A stretch of 7,908 nt of DNA from positions 1 through 7,908 of the forward strand of contig JBKHCS010000130.1 in NCBI GenBank assembly GCA_046541715.1, read 5' to 3'. Positions within the stretch are counted from its first letter, which is position 1. The number at the start of each line of letters is the position of its first letter. The notes below the pieces were generated by a model. That model ran no database searches. It was not told the DNA's origin and was given only the letters and a program-made list of their open reading frames with translations. The translations under genes and the position numbers were made by a program. The DNA comes from CAYPUT01 sp046541715. Lineage in GTDB: Bacteria > Spirochaetota > Spirochaetia > DSM-27196 > PWMO01. Positions 1 to 6,543 of this stretch are shown here, one piece after another.

Positions 1-3000
1 TTGTCGACCGAATTTATGGTAACCTTATTCTCTCAATCTACCCAAGATCGACTTTACTCGGATACTTCCTTCCGGCGTCTCGAGGGATTCGTTGCGTCGG
101 AAGAGCCCTCCTTGGACGTTCAGGGCCTCCGGGGCTCCCACCTCGCATTGACGCTGGCTCAACTCGCCCATCCGATGATGATCGTCCTCCCGACGCACCG
201 GGAGGCGCAAGCCCTTGCCGAGGACTTTGGGACCTTCGGTCTGCCGGCGGAGCTCTTGCCGTGGTGGGAAACCACTCTCTACTCCGAATCTTCGGGAATC
301 TCGCCCATTCACGGGACCCGGGCTCGCCTTCTCGGGGAATTGGCCCTCGATCAGGTGCAGGTGGTCGTCATGGGACTCCGGGCATTCCTTGGGGCGGTGC
401 CGCCCCGTGACTACCTCCGGGACAAGAGCATTGGATTAGCCGTCGGCGACGCGATAGATCCCCCGGAAATCGCCCGGGACCTCGAGCGCCTCGGCTATTC
501 CCGGGTCCCCCGGGTAAGTGTCCGCGGGGAATTTGCCCTTCGGGGAGAGGTCCTCGACGTGTTTTCCGGGGGGCAAGAGTCGGCGTTCCGGGTGGTCTTT
601 GAATACGACGAGGTCGAAGCCATCCGTTCCTTCGACGTCGCTACCCAGACATCCGACGAAGCCCTCTCTTCGGTTACGATTGTTCCGACCCGGGAGGTGA
701 TGTGGGAGGACGAAACGGTTTCCACCCTCAAGCGCCGATTGGCGGAGCTGCCGGAGATTCGTCCGGAGCAGGCCGCCGCGGCAATCGAGCGGGTCGAGAG
801 CTTCGAAGAGGCGCCGGAGATTCTCTTTCCCCTCGCCTTCGACCGTCCGGGAGGCGTCGTCGACTATCTGCCCGAAGGGGGGATCCTCGTTCTTCAGGAC
901 CTCGAGCGACTCGTCGCCGGGGCGTACGCCCTACAGAAGGAGCTTTCGGGGCACTACCGTACCGAAGGGCACGCCCTGGGGCTGCCGCGTCCCGAGCGAA
1001 TCATTAACGAGTTCGAGCCCCTTGCAGAAAAGGCGCCTCGCCGGATTCGCATTCAGGGCCTCCGGGGCGAGTCCGCCGAGGCTCTTTCCTTCGTGTCGGA
1101 TCCTCCCCATTCCTACTTCGGAAACGTCTCCTTCTTCAAAACGGAGGTCCGGAACCGCATCGGCGCGGGGTATGAAGTATACATATTTGCGGGCTCCACC
1201 TCTCAACAGCACCGTCTCGAGAGCCTCTTGCAGGACCTTCCGGTAACCGTTCTTCCGGAATCGATCTCCGAAGGCTTCGGCCTTCCGGAATGCAAGCTCT
1301 TGGTCATCGAAGAGAACGAGATCTTCGGCCGCCGTCGGCGGATTCCCCGGTCGGTAAAACAGGTCGAGAGTAAGGAGATCGACACCTTCGTCGACCTGAC
1401 CCCCGGGGACCTCGTCGTCCACGTTAACTATGGGATCGGGCGGTTTAAGGGGATCGAGCGGATCGAGGCCGCCGGAACGGTCCGGGACTACATCCACCTC
1501 GAATACGCCGGAGAGGAGTTCGTCTACCTGCCGATCGAGCAGGTAAACTTGATCCAACGCTATATCGGGGTGGGAGATACCCACCCCCGGTTGGACCGGA
1601 TAGGCGGCAAGTCCTGGGAGGCCCGGAAGGGCAAGGTCCAAAAGAGCGTCGAGGATCTCGCGGGTCGGCTGATTACCCTCTATTCCCGGCGCCAAAAGAC
1701 CCAAGGATTCGCCTTTCCGCCGGACGCCGAATGGCAACTCGACTTCGAGGCGAATTTTCCCTACGAAGAGACCCCGGACCAGCTGCGGTGTATCGAAGAG
1801 GTAAAGGCCGATATGGAGCGACCGACGCCGATGGACCGGTTGGTCTGTGGGGATGTCGGCTACGGCAAGACCGAGGTCGCCATGCGGGCAGCCTTCAAGG
1901 CCGTCTCGGCGGGCAAACAGGTCGCCTTTCTCGCGCCGACTACCATTCTCGCGGAGCAGCACTTCGAGACCATCACCGAGCGGACCGACGGCTTTCCGAT
2001 CGTCGCGGCGATGCTCTCTCGGTTTGTTCCCAAGTCCGAACAGCGCAAGACCCTCAAGGGTTTGGAGGAGGGCAAGGTTGATCTGGTTATCGGGACCCAC
2101 CGGATTCTCCAGCGGGACGTCAGGTTCAAGGATTTAGGACTTATCATCGTCGATGAGGAGCAGCGATTCGGGGTAAAGGACAAGGAGCGACTCAAGGAGC
2201 TCAAGACCTCGGTCGACGCGTTGGCCCTGACCGCCACGCCGATTCCCCGGACCCTCCACATGTCGCTCCTGAAGATACGCGATATGTCGGTACTGAACAC
2301 CCCGCCCCACAACCGCAGGCCGATCGAAACGCATATCCGGGAGTTTTCCGAAGAGCTCGTTACCCGGGCGATTCGCCGGGAGCTCGACCGGGGAGGCCAG
2401 GTCTACTACCTTCATAACCGTATCGACACGCTGGAGAACGTCCGGGAGTTTCTGACGCGCCTGTTGCCGGACGTGGTAATCGACACCGCCCACGGGCAGA
2501 TGACCTCCGAAGAGCTCGAGGACATAATGCACCGCTTCGTCCACGGCGGCTCCCAGGTCTTGGTCTCGACGACGATTATCGAAAACGGGATCGACATCCC
2601 GAACGTCAACACCATCATTATCGACCGGGCGGATATGTACGGAATCTCCCAGCTCTACCAGCTCCGGGGCCGGGTGGGTCGTTCCGAGCGGTTGGCCTAC
2701 GCCTACCTCTTCTACCCCGACCAGAGGGTCCTTTCGGAGCTTGCGATGAAGCGACTCCGGATTATCTCCGACTTTACCGACCTCGGGAGCGGGTTCAAGA
2801 TTGCCCTCAAGGACATGGAGGTTCGGGGAGCCGGAAACCTTCTCGGGCGGGAGCAGAGCGGAGATATTCTCTCGGTCGGATTCGACATGTACCTGAAACT
2901 CTTAGGGAACGCCCTCAAACGCCTCGAAGGGGGCGCGGAGGAGGCGGCGCCGGAGGTCTACCTAGAGCTTGACTACTCCGGGTTTATTCCCGACTCCTAC

Positions 3001-3390
3001 ATCGAGGAGCCGATGGAAAAGATGGAAGTCTACAAGAAAATTGCCGCCATCTCCGACGAAGAGGAGCTCTCGAGTGTCCACGCCGAGCTCGTCGACCGCT
3101 TCGGGCCCCTCCCGGAGGAGGTCGAAAGCCTTCTTTCCCTGGCCGAGATCCGTATTCTCTGCAAGCAGCTCTTTATCTCCAGCTTGAAGGAGCGCCGGGG
3201 AAAGGTAGAGGTGACGTTCTCAAAGGTTGCCAAAGTTTCGGTCGATCGAATCCTCCACGTCATTGCCACCGGTGGGAACACGGTCCGCCTGGACCCGAAT
3301 AGGCCCAATACCCTCATTCTGGATACCACCGCCGTGGGCTTACGAGAAAAGAGCGAGTTCCTCCGGGGCAGACTTTCGGCATTGGTCTAG
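1..3390 (+). CDS. mfd: Transcription-repair coupling factor Mfd
   Basis: Mfd is an ATP-driven DNA translocase that pushes or removes stalled RNA polymerase from DNA lesions and recruits UvrA for nucleotide excision repair. The 1129-residue length is normal for the family (about 1150). In order: a UvrB-like N-terminal module (about 15-340) with RGEFALRGEVLDVF at 175-188; the RNA polymerase-interacting CarD-like domain (about 465-523, with HVNYGIGRFKGIERI); then the RecG-like motor. Motor motifs are Walker A GDVGYGKT 617-624, APTTILAEQH, DEEQRFG 718-724, TATPIPR 744-750, STTIIENGIDIPN 856-868 and QLYQLRGRVGR 884-894. The TRG translocation motif EVRGAGNLLGREQSG is at 940-954, and the C-terminal UvrA-masking domain follows from about 985. 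All motor residues look intact. The start is uncertain: TTG at 1 opens the window, ATG at 16 is in frame, neither has a visible ribosome binding site, and upstream sequence is missing. Confidence 0.97.
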   Translation: MSTEFMVTLFSQSTQDRLYSDTSFRRLEGFVASEEPSLDVQGLRGSHLALTLAQLAHPMMIVLPTHREAQALAEDFGTFGLPAELLPWWETTLYSESSGISPIHGTRARLLGELALDQVQVVVMGLRAFLGAVPPRDYLRDKSIGLAVGDAIDPPEIARDLERLGYSRVPRVSVRGEFALRGEVLDVFSGGQESAFRVVFEYDEVEAIRSFDVATQTSDEALSSVTIVPTREVMWEDETVSTLKRRLAELPEIRPEQAAAAIERVESFEEAPEILFPLAFDRPGGVVDYLPEGGILVLQDLERLVAGAYALQKELSGHYRTEGHALGLPRPERIINEFEPLAEKAPRRIRIQGLRGESAEALSFVSDPPHSYFGNVSFFKTEVRNRIGAGYEVYIFAGSTSQQHRLESLLQDLPVTVLPESISEGFGLPECKLLVIEENEIFGRRRRIPRSVKQVESKEIDTFVDLTPGDLVVHVNYGIGRFKGIERIEAAGTVRDYIHLEYAGEEFVYLPIEQVNLIQRYIGVGDTHPRLDRIGGKSWEARKGKVQKSVEDLAGRLITLYSRRQKTQGFAFPPDAEWQLDFEANFPYEETPDQLRCIEEVKADMERPTPMDRLVCGDVGYGKTEVAMRAAFKAVSAGKQVAFLAPTTILAEQHFETITERTDGFPIVAAMLSRFVPKSEQRKTLKGLEEGKVDLVIGTHRILQRDVRFKDLGLIIVDEEQRFGVKDKERLKELKTSVDALALTATPIPRTLHMSLLKIRDMSVLNTPPHNRRPIETHIREFSEELVTRAIRRELDRGGQVYYLHNRIDTLENVREFLTRLLPDVVIDTAHGQMTSEELEDIMHRFVHGGSQVLVSTTIIENGIDIPNVNTIIIDRADMYGISQLYQLRGRVGRSERLAYAYLFYPDQRVLSELAMKRLRIISDFTDLGSGFKIALKDMEVRGAGNLLGREQSGDILSVGFDMYLKLLGNALKRLEGGAEEAAPEVYLELDYSGFIPDSYIEEPMEKMEVYKKIAAISDEEELSSVHAELVDRFGPLPEEVESLLSLAEIRILCKQLFISSLKERRGKVEVTFSKVAKVSVDRILHVIATGGNTVRLDPNRPNTLILDTTAVGLREKSEFLRGRLSALV
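1270..1285 (+). other. Inverted repeat in mfd: possible C(UUCG)G hairpin
   Basis: The arms GAAGGC (1270-1275) and GCCTTC (1280-1285) are perfectly complementary and enclose TTCG. The mRNA could therefore form a 6-bp stem capped by a UUCG loop closed by C-G, a tetraloop known for unusual stability. It lies within Mfd codons 424-429, between the UvrB-like module and the RNA polymerase-interacting domain. No T tract follows, so it is not an intrinsic terminator. Chance from codon choice is a real possibility. Confidence 0.35.
1567..1587 (+). other. Perfect 8-bp GC-rich inverted repeat in mfd
   Basis: GGGGTGGG (1567-1574) and CCCACCCC (1580-1587) are perfect reverse complements separated by AGATA, giving a strong potential mRNA hairpin. 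It covers Mfd codons 523-529, just where the RNA polymerase-interacting domain ends and the linker to the motor begins. No T tract follows, so termination is unlikely. About one such repeat per several kilobases is expected by chance, so its function is unproven. Confidence 0.4.
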
Positions 3391-3393
3391 CCG

Positions 3394-3402
3394 TGTTACA
3401 AT
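3394..3402 (+). promoter_or_regulatory. Extended -10 promoter-like element before ptsP
   Basis: The short mfd-ptsP gap contains TGTTACAAT: an extended -10 TG at 3394-3395, one base, then TACAAT (3397-3402), which matches the sigma-70 consensus TATAAT at five of six positions. No good -35 box sits 16-18 bases upstream (TTTCGG at 3374-3379 is poor), which is typical of extended -10 promoters. Transcription would start near 3409 and give a leader of about 20 bases before the ptsP ATG. An AT-rich match in such GC-rich surroundings is suggestive only. Transcription reading through from mfd is equally possible. Confidence 0.35.
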
Positions 3403-3429
3403 GGCTATTCAGCGAAACAGGCGTTAACC

Positions 3430-5694
3430 ATGGGTAAGAACAATATCGACTTGGTGTGGAGTATCGGCGAGCTCTCGGGACTCTTCGAGAAGCGGACCAA
3501 CATGGGGGAGTTTCTCCAGGACGTGGTGGACCGCATCGCCGACCACATGGACGCCGACGTCTGCTCGGTCTATCTCTACGACGAGGCCGCCCACCGTCTG
3601 ATTCTCCGGGCTACCCGAGGTTTGAACGCCGAGTTGGTCGGAGAGGTGGAGCTTTCGGTGGGGGAGGGGATTACCGGACGGGCGCTGAAGGAATTGCGGC
3701 CTATCCGGGAGGCCCGGGCCAAGAAGAATCCGCACTTCAAGTTTTTCCCGGAGCTCGGGGAGGAGCCCTACGAATCCTTCCTCGCGGTGCCCATAAAGCG
3801 GGGCCTCAACCGGATCGGCGTTATGGTCCTGCAGCACCGGCGTCCGGATTACTTCGATATCCACGACACCCGGGCTATCCAGGCAATCGCGAGTCAGCTC
3901 GCGGCAACCCTCGAGAACGTCGAAATTCTAATGGAGATTCACGCGGAGCGGCAAAGCGCCGCGGCGGCGGAAGAGCAGGTCGTTCAAACGGTCCGCGGCA
4001 AGGGCGTGTCCGACGGACTCGCCCGGGGCGTCGCGGTAACCCTCGGTGAGCGAACCGCTCAGCTCAACTCGGTTATCCATCTCCAGGTAGACGGGGAAAC
4101 CGGGGCCCAACGGTTCCAAGATGCCGTGACCCAAACGCAGCGGCAGCTCGAGGAGCTTCAACGAGAGGTGGAGGATAACCTCTCGGACGTGGCCCGGCTG
4201 ATCTTTAGCTCCCATCTCCTGATGCTCAAGGACGAGGAGTTTACGGGGGAAATGCTTCGCTTGGTTCGGGACGGGGCGCCACCGGAAAAAGCCGTCGTGA
4301 CCGTCGTGAACCACTACGTAGACATCTTTTCCAAGAGCAAGAACTCCCGAATCGCCGAGAAGTCTCAGGACGTCAAAGACCTCGGCCACCGGTTACTCCG
4401 GAATCTTTCGGGCGGAGTCGACGACGAAGGCGACTACTCGAACCAAATCGTGGTGGCCCGGGAGCTCTTTCCCTCGGAGCTAATCAAGATCTACGCCCAG
4501 CACGCCGAAGGCGTCGTCCTCATGGACGGTGGCATGACCGCTCATATCTCCATCCTCGCCCGGTCTCTCGGATTCCCCGTCATCCTGGTTCGGGATAGCA
4601 GGCTCTTGAGTCTGCCGGTCGACACGGAGCTGATTATAGACACCCAGCACGGTGTCGTTTACGTCTCTCCGGACGAGACGGTCCTCGCGAAGTACAACGA
4701 GGCCTTGGCACTCCGGCGCGGCGAAGGGGAGGTCGACGTTCCCCGGAAAGCCTTTACGGCAGACGGCGTGCGCGTTCGAATAATGGCCAACATCAACATT
4801 ATCAACGACGTTCGGAGCGCCGTCGCATACCACGCCGAGGGAATCGGTCTCTACCGGAGCGAGTTTCCCTTTCTGGTTCGCAGCGATTTTCCGAGCGAGG
4901 AGGAGCAGTACAGCATCTACCGCCGGGTCCTCAACGCCCTCGGACCGGAGAAAGAGACCATCCTGAGGACCTTGGACATCGGAGGTGATAAGGCGATGCC
5001 CCAGCCCGGTTTCGAGGAGACAAACCCCTTTCTCGGGTTCCGGGGAATCCGTTTCTCCCTTTCGAATATCGAGATCTTCAAAGAGCAGCTCCGGGCGATG
5101 CTCCGGGCCGGGGTCGACTCCAAGCTCCACATCATGTTTCCGATGATCTCCTCCCTCGACGAGTTCTTGGCGGCCCGGGATGTTGTCGACGCCTGTTTGC
5201 GAGAGCTCGACGCCGAGGGGACCCTCCACAACACCGAGCCTTCCCTCGGCGCGATGATAGAGCTACCGAGCGCCGTCGAGTCCGCCGGTGCGCTTGCTCG
5301 AGCCGCCGACTTTCTGTCGATCGGTTCCAACGACCTGGTGATGTACCTCCTCGGTGTGGACCGGGGAAACGACCGGGTCAGCGGCATGTACAAACAGCAT
5401 CATCCCGCGGTCCTCGGGGCCATCCGGCGCATAGCCGATGCGGCGGCCGAGGCCGACTGCCCCCTCTCTATTTGCGGTGACGCCGCCTCGGATCCCGTCA
5501 TGCTCCCCTTTTTCGTGGGAATCGGAATTCGGGCGCTCAGCGTGGAGCCGCGGCATATCCCGCAGATGAAGCGACTCGTAGCAGCCCTCAAAACCGAAGA
5601 GGCCGAGAAGCTTGCGCAGTTGCTCCTCGGGTGCGATACCATTCTGGAAGTCGAGGCCCTTCTCAACCTGTCGGAAACGGTGGAGAGCGTCTGA
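3430..5694 (+). CDS. ptsP: GAF-domain PEP-protein phosphotransferase (EI-Ntr type)
   Basis: This cytoplasmic enzyme takes phosphate from phosphoenolpyruvate onto a histidine and passes it to an HPr/NPr-like protein, the first step of the nitrogen-type phosphotransferase relay. Its 754 residues match EI-Ntr (about 750) rather than sugar EI (about 575), because of an N-terminal GAF domain (about 17-160). A short helical linker, the HPr-binding region (about 190-330) and the swivelling phosphohistidine domain follow, with GGMTAHISILAR and active-site H372. The C-terminal PEP-binding barrel has GIGLYRSEF (R476), LDIGGDK 515-521, GFRGIR 536-541, GAMIELP 607-613 (metal-binding E611), IGSNDL 631-636, DRGND and the catalytic Cys in ICGDAASD (C682). 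All key residues are present, so it should be active. The ATG at 3430 gives a complete GAF domain, but its ribosome binding site is weak (AGG at 3418-3420). No HPr, NPr or PtsN partner lies in the window. Confidence 0.93.
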   Translation: MGKNNIDLVWSIGELSGLFEKRTNMGEFLQDVVDRIADHMDADVCSVYLYDEAAHRLILRATRGLNAELVGEVELSVGEGITGRALKELRPIREARAKKNPHFKFFPELGEEPYESFLAVPIKRGLNRIGVMVLQHRRPDYFDIHDTRAIQAIASQLAATLENVEILMEIHAERQSAAAAEEQVVQTVRGKGVSDGLARGVAVTLGERTAQLNSVIHLQVDGETGAQRFQDAVTQTQRQLEELQREVEDNLSDVARLIFSSHLLMLKDEEFTGEMLRLVRDGAPPEKAVVTVVNHYVDIFSKSKNSRIAEKSQDVKDLGHRLLRNLSGGVDDEGDYSNQIVVARELFPSELIKIYAQHAEGVVLMDGGMTAHISILARSLGFPVILVRDSRLLSLPVDTELIIDTQHGVVYVSPDETVLAKYNEALALRRGEGEVDVPRKAFTADGVRVRIMANINIINDVRSAVAYHAEGIGLYRSEFPFLVRSDFPSEEEQYSIYRRVLNALGPEKETILRTLDIGGDKAMPQPGFEETNPFLGFRGIRFSLSNIEIFKEQLRAMLRAGVDSKLHIMFPMISSLDEFLAARDVVDACLRELDAEGTLHNTEPSLGAMIELPSAVESAGALARAADFLSIGSNDLVMYLLGVDRGNDRVSGMYKQHHPAVLGAIRRIADAAAEADCPLSICGDAASDPVMLPFFVGIGIRALSVEPRHIPQMKRLVAALKTEEAEKLAQLLLGCDTILEVEALLNLSETVESV
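5682..5687 (+). promoter_or_regulatory. Ribosome binding site of trmB within ptsP
   Basis: GGAGAG lies nine bases before the ATG at 5697, inside the last codons of ptsP. It is the clearest Shine-Dalgarno sequence at any start in the window. It decides the trmB start in favour of 5697 over the upstream in-frame GTG at 5631, which would overlap ptsP by 64 bases, and over the later ATG at 5781, which has no such site. Confidence 0.6.
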
Positions 5695-5696
5695 GC

Positions 5697-6539
5697 ATGC
5701 CCGGCCCCAGATCCCCCTCGGAGGACCGGGAGTACCGACCAGTAGGCGAAGTACGCACCTTCGCCCTTCGCCGGACACGGATGACCGACGCCCAACGGCG
5801 GGCGCTGGAGGAGCTCGGACCCGCCTATATTGTGGAGCCACCGGAGCCCCCCTCGGTAACAAGGATCGCCTCGGGGGCCACGTCTGCCGGCTGGCCCCGG
5901 AACGCCTTTCCAAACCCGGGTCTGCCGTTGATTGTCGAGTTCGGCTTCGGCATGGGGGAGGCGACCGCCGCCTTTGCGTCGTCCCAGAAGCGCTTTAATC
6001 TTCTCGGGGTCGAGGTGCACCGACCGGGTGTCGGAAAGCTTCTGCTGGATATCGAGAAGCGGGGTCTCGACAACCTGCGGATTGTCACCGTCGACGGCGT
6101 CACCCTTCTGCGGGATTATCTCGGCGACGAAAGCCTCGACGGGGTTCATATCTTCTTCCCCGATCCGTGGCCGAAGAAACGCCACCATAAACGGCGGCTG
6201 ATCCAGCCGGAGTTCCTGAAGCTCTTGGCGCACCGGGTGGCCCCCGGTGGGTACCTCTATGTGGTAACCGACTGGCAGGACTACGCCGATCAGATGCGGG
6301 AAGCCCTGGAGGTGGCCTTCTGCCGGTCGGCCGGCGGTCCGTCCGTCGACGGCGACGGTGGCGCCCCGGCCCCGGCAGCAATGCCGTCGGGCCCACAGCC
6401 GGTCTTCGTCAATCCTTACCCGGGCTTCGCGCCCCCCCGGCCCTGGCGCCCGACGACCGCCTTCGAGCGGAAAGCCCGGAAGAAGGGTCACGATATCTTG
6501 GAGTTGTTTCTTCTCCGCAGTGGTTCTGCTATAGTCTGA
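5697..6539 (+). CDS. trmB: tRNA (guanine-N7-)-methyltransferase TrmB
   Basis: TrmB uses S-adenosylmethionine to make 7-methylguanosine, usually at position 46 of the tRNA variable loop. The family pattern is complete. It has an N-terminal RMTDAQRRALEEL segment (28-40), the SAM-binding loop VEFGFGMGEATAAFA (80-94), the acidic GVEVH at the end of the next strand (104-108), and the hallmark FFPDPWPKKRHHKRR (153-167). TDWQDYADQM (191-200) and the substrate-binding TTAFERKARKKGHDILELF (253-271) follow. At 280 residues it is longer than typical TrmB (about 210-240). The surplus is an N-terminal extension and a Gly/Pro/Ala-rich insert (about 211-235) just before the conserved C-terminal motif. The reading frame is intact on both sides of the insert. 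The start is two bases after the ptsP stop with a Shine-Dalgarno inside ptsP, which implies co-transcription and translational coupling. Confidence 0.93.
   Translation: MPGPRSPSEDREYRPVGEVRTFALRRTRMTDAQRRALEELGPAYIVEPPEPPSVTRIASGATSAGWPRNAFPNPGLPLIVEFGFGMGEATAAFASSQKRFNLLGVEVHRPGVGKLLLDIEKRGLDNLRIVTVDGVTLLRDYLGDESLDGVHIFFPDPWPKKRHHKRRLIQPEFLKLLAHRVAPGGYLYVVTDWQDYADQMREALEVAFCRSAGGPSVDGDGGAPAPAAMPSGPQPVFVNPYPGFAPPRPWRPTTAFERKARKKGHDILELFLLRSGSAIV
6527..6535 (+). promoter_or_regulatory. Extended -10 promoter-like element before citrate synthase
   Basis: TGCTATAGT overlaps the last trmB codons: TG at 6527-6528, one base, then TATAGT (6530-6535), five of six matches to TATAAT. The best -35 candidates are weak (TTTCTT 6507-6512 at a 17-base spacing, or TTGTTT 6504-6509 at 20). 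Only eight bases separate the hexamer from the citrate synthase ATG at 6544, so transcription would begin at about 6542-6544, at or just before the start codon. The match encodes the unconserved TrmB tail (Ser-Ala-Ile-Val), which leaves room for a promoter there. Confidence 0.4.
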
Positions 6540-6543
6540 ATCT

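Noticed and set aside
702..1007. Out-of-frame + strand open frame within mfd
   Set aside because: It lies inside conserved mfd sequence; its translation is low-complexity Arg/Gly-rich and has no ribosome binding site.
1171..1188. AT-rich patch in mfd with -10-like TATACA, possible internal promoter
   Set aside because: It encodes the in-frame residues Tyr-Glu-Val-Tyr-Ile-Phe, has no -35 box at a usable distance, and no gene starts downstream of it.
1252..1291. Direct repeat CTTCCGGAAT at 1252 and 1282
   Set aside because: Both copies encode Leu-Pro-Glu with the same preferred codons. There are only two units and nothing suggests a functional repeat.
931..2100. Long open frame of 389 codons on the - strand inside mfd
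   Set aside because: It lies fully opposite the conserved Mfd coding sequence and shows no recognisable domain. Long antisense frames are a common by-product of GC-rich codon usage.
77..3072. Frequent CTCGAG hexamers
   Set aside because: Explained by the preferred Leu (CTC) and Glu (GAG) codons occurring together, not by a regulatory or phage-related motif.
3266..3275. Palindrome CCACCGGTGG near the end of mfd, possible operator
   Set aside because: It is a single short palindrome inside coding sequence with no paired site. GC-rich palindromes of this size are common here.
5631..5696. In-frame GTG extension of trmB by 22 codons
   Set aside because: It would overlap ptsP by 64 bases and adds residues unlike any TrmB; the ATG at 5697 has a good ribosome binding site.
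5400..6491. Open frame of 363 codons on the - strand across the end of ptsP and trmB
   Set aside because: Antisense to two genes with complete family motifs; its translation is Arg/Gly/Pro-rich with no recognisable domain.
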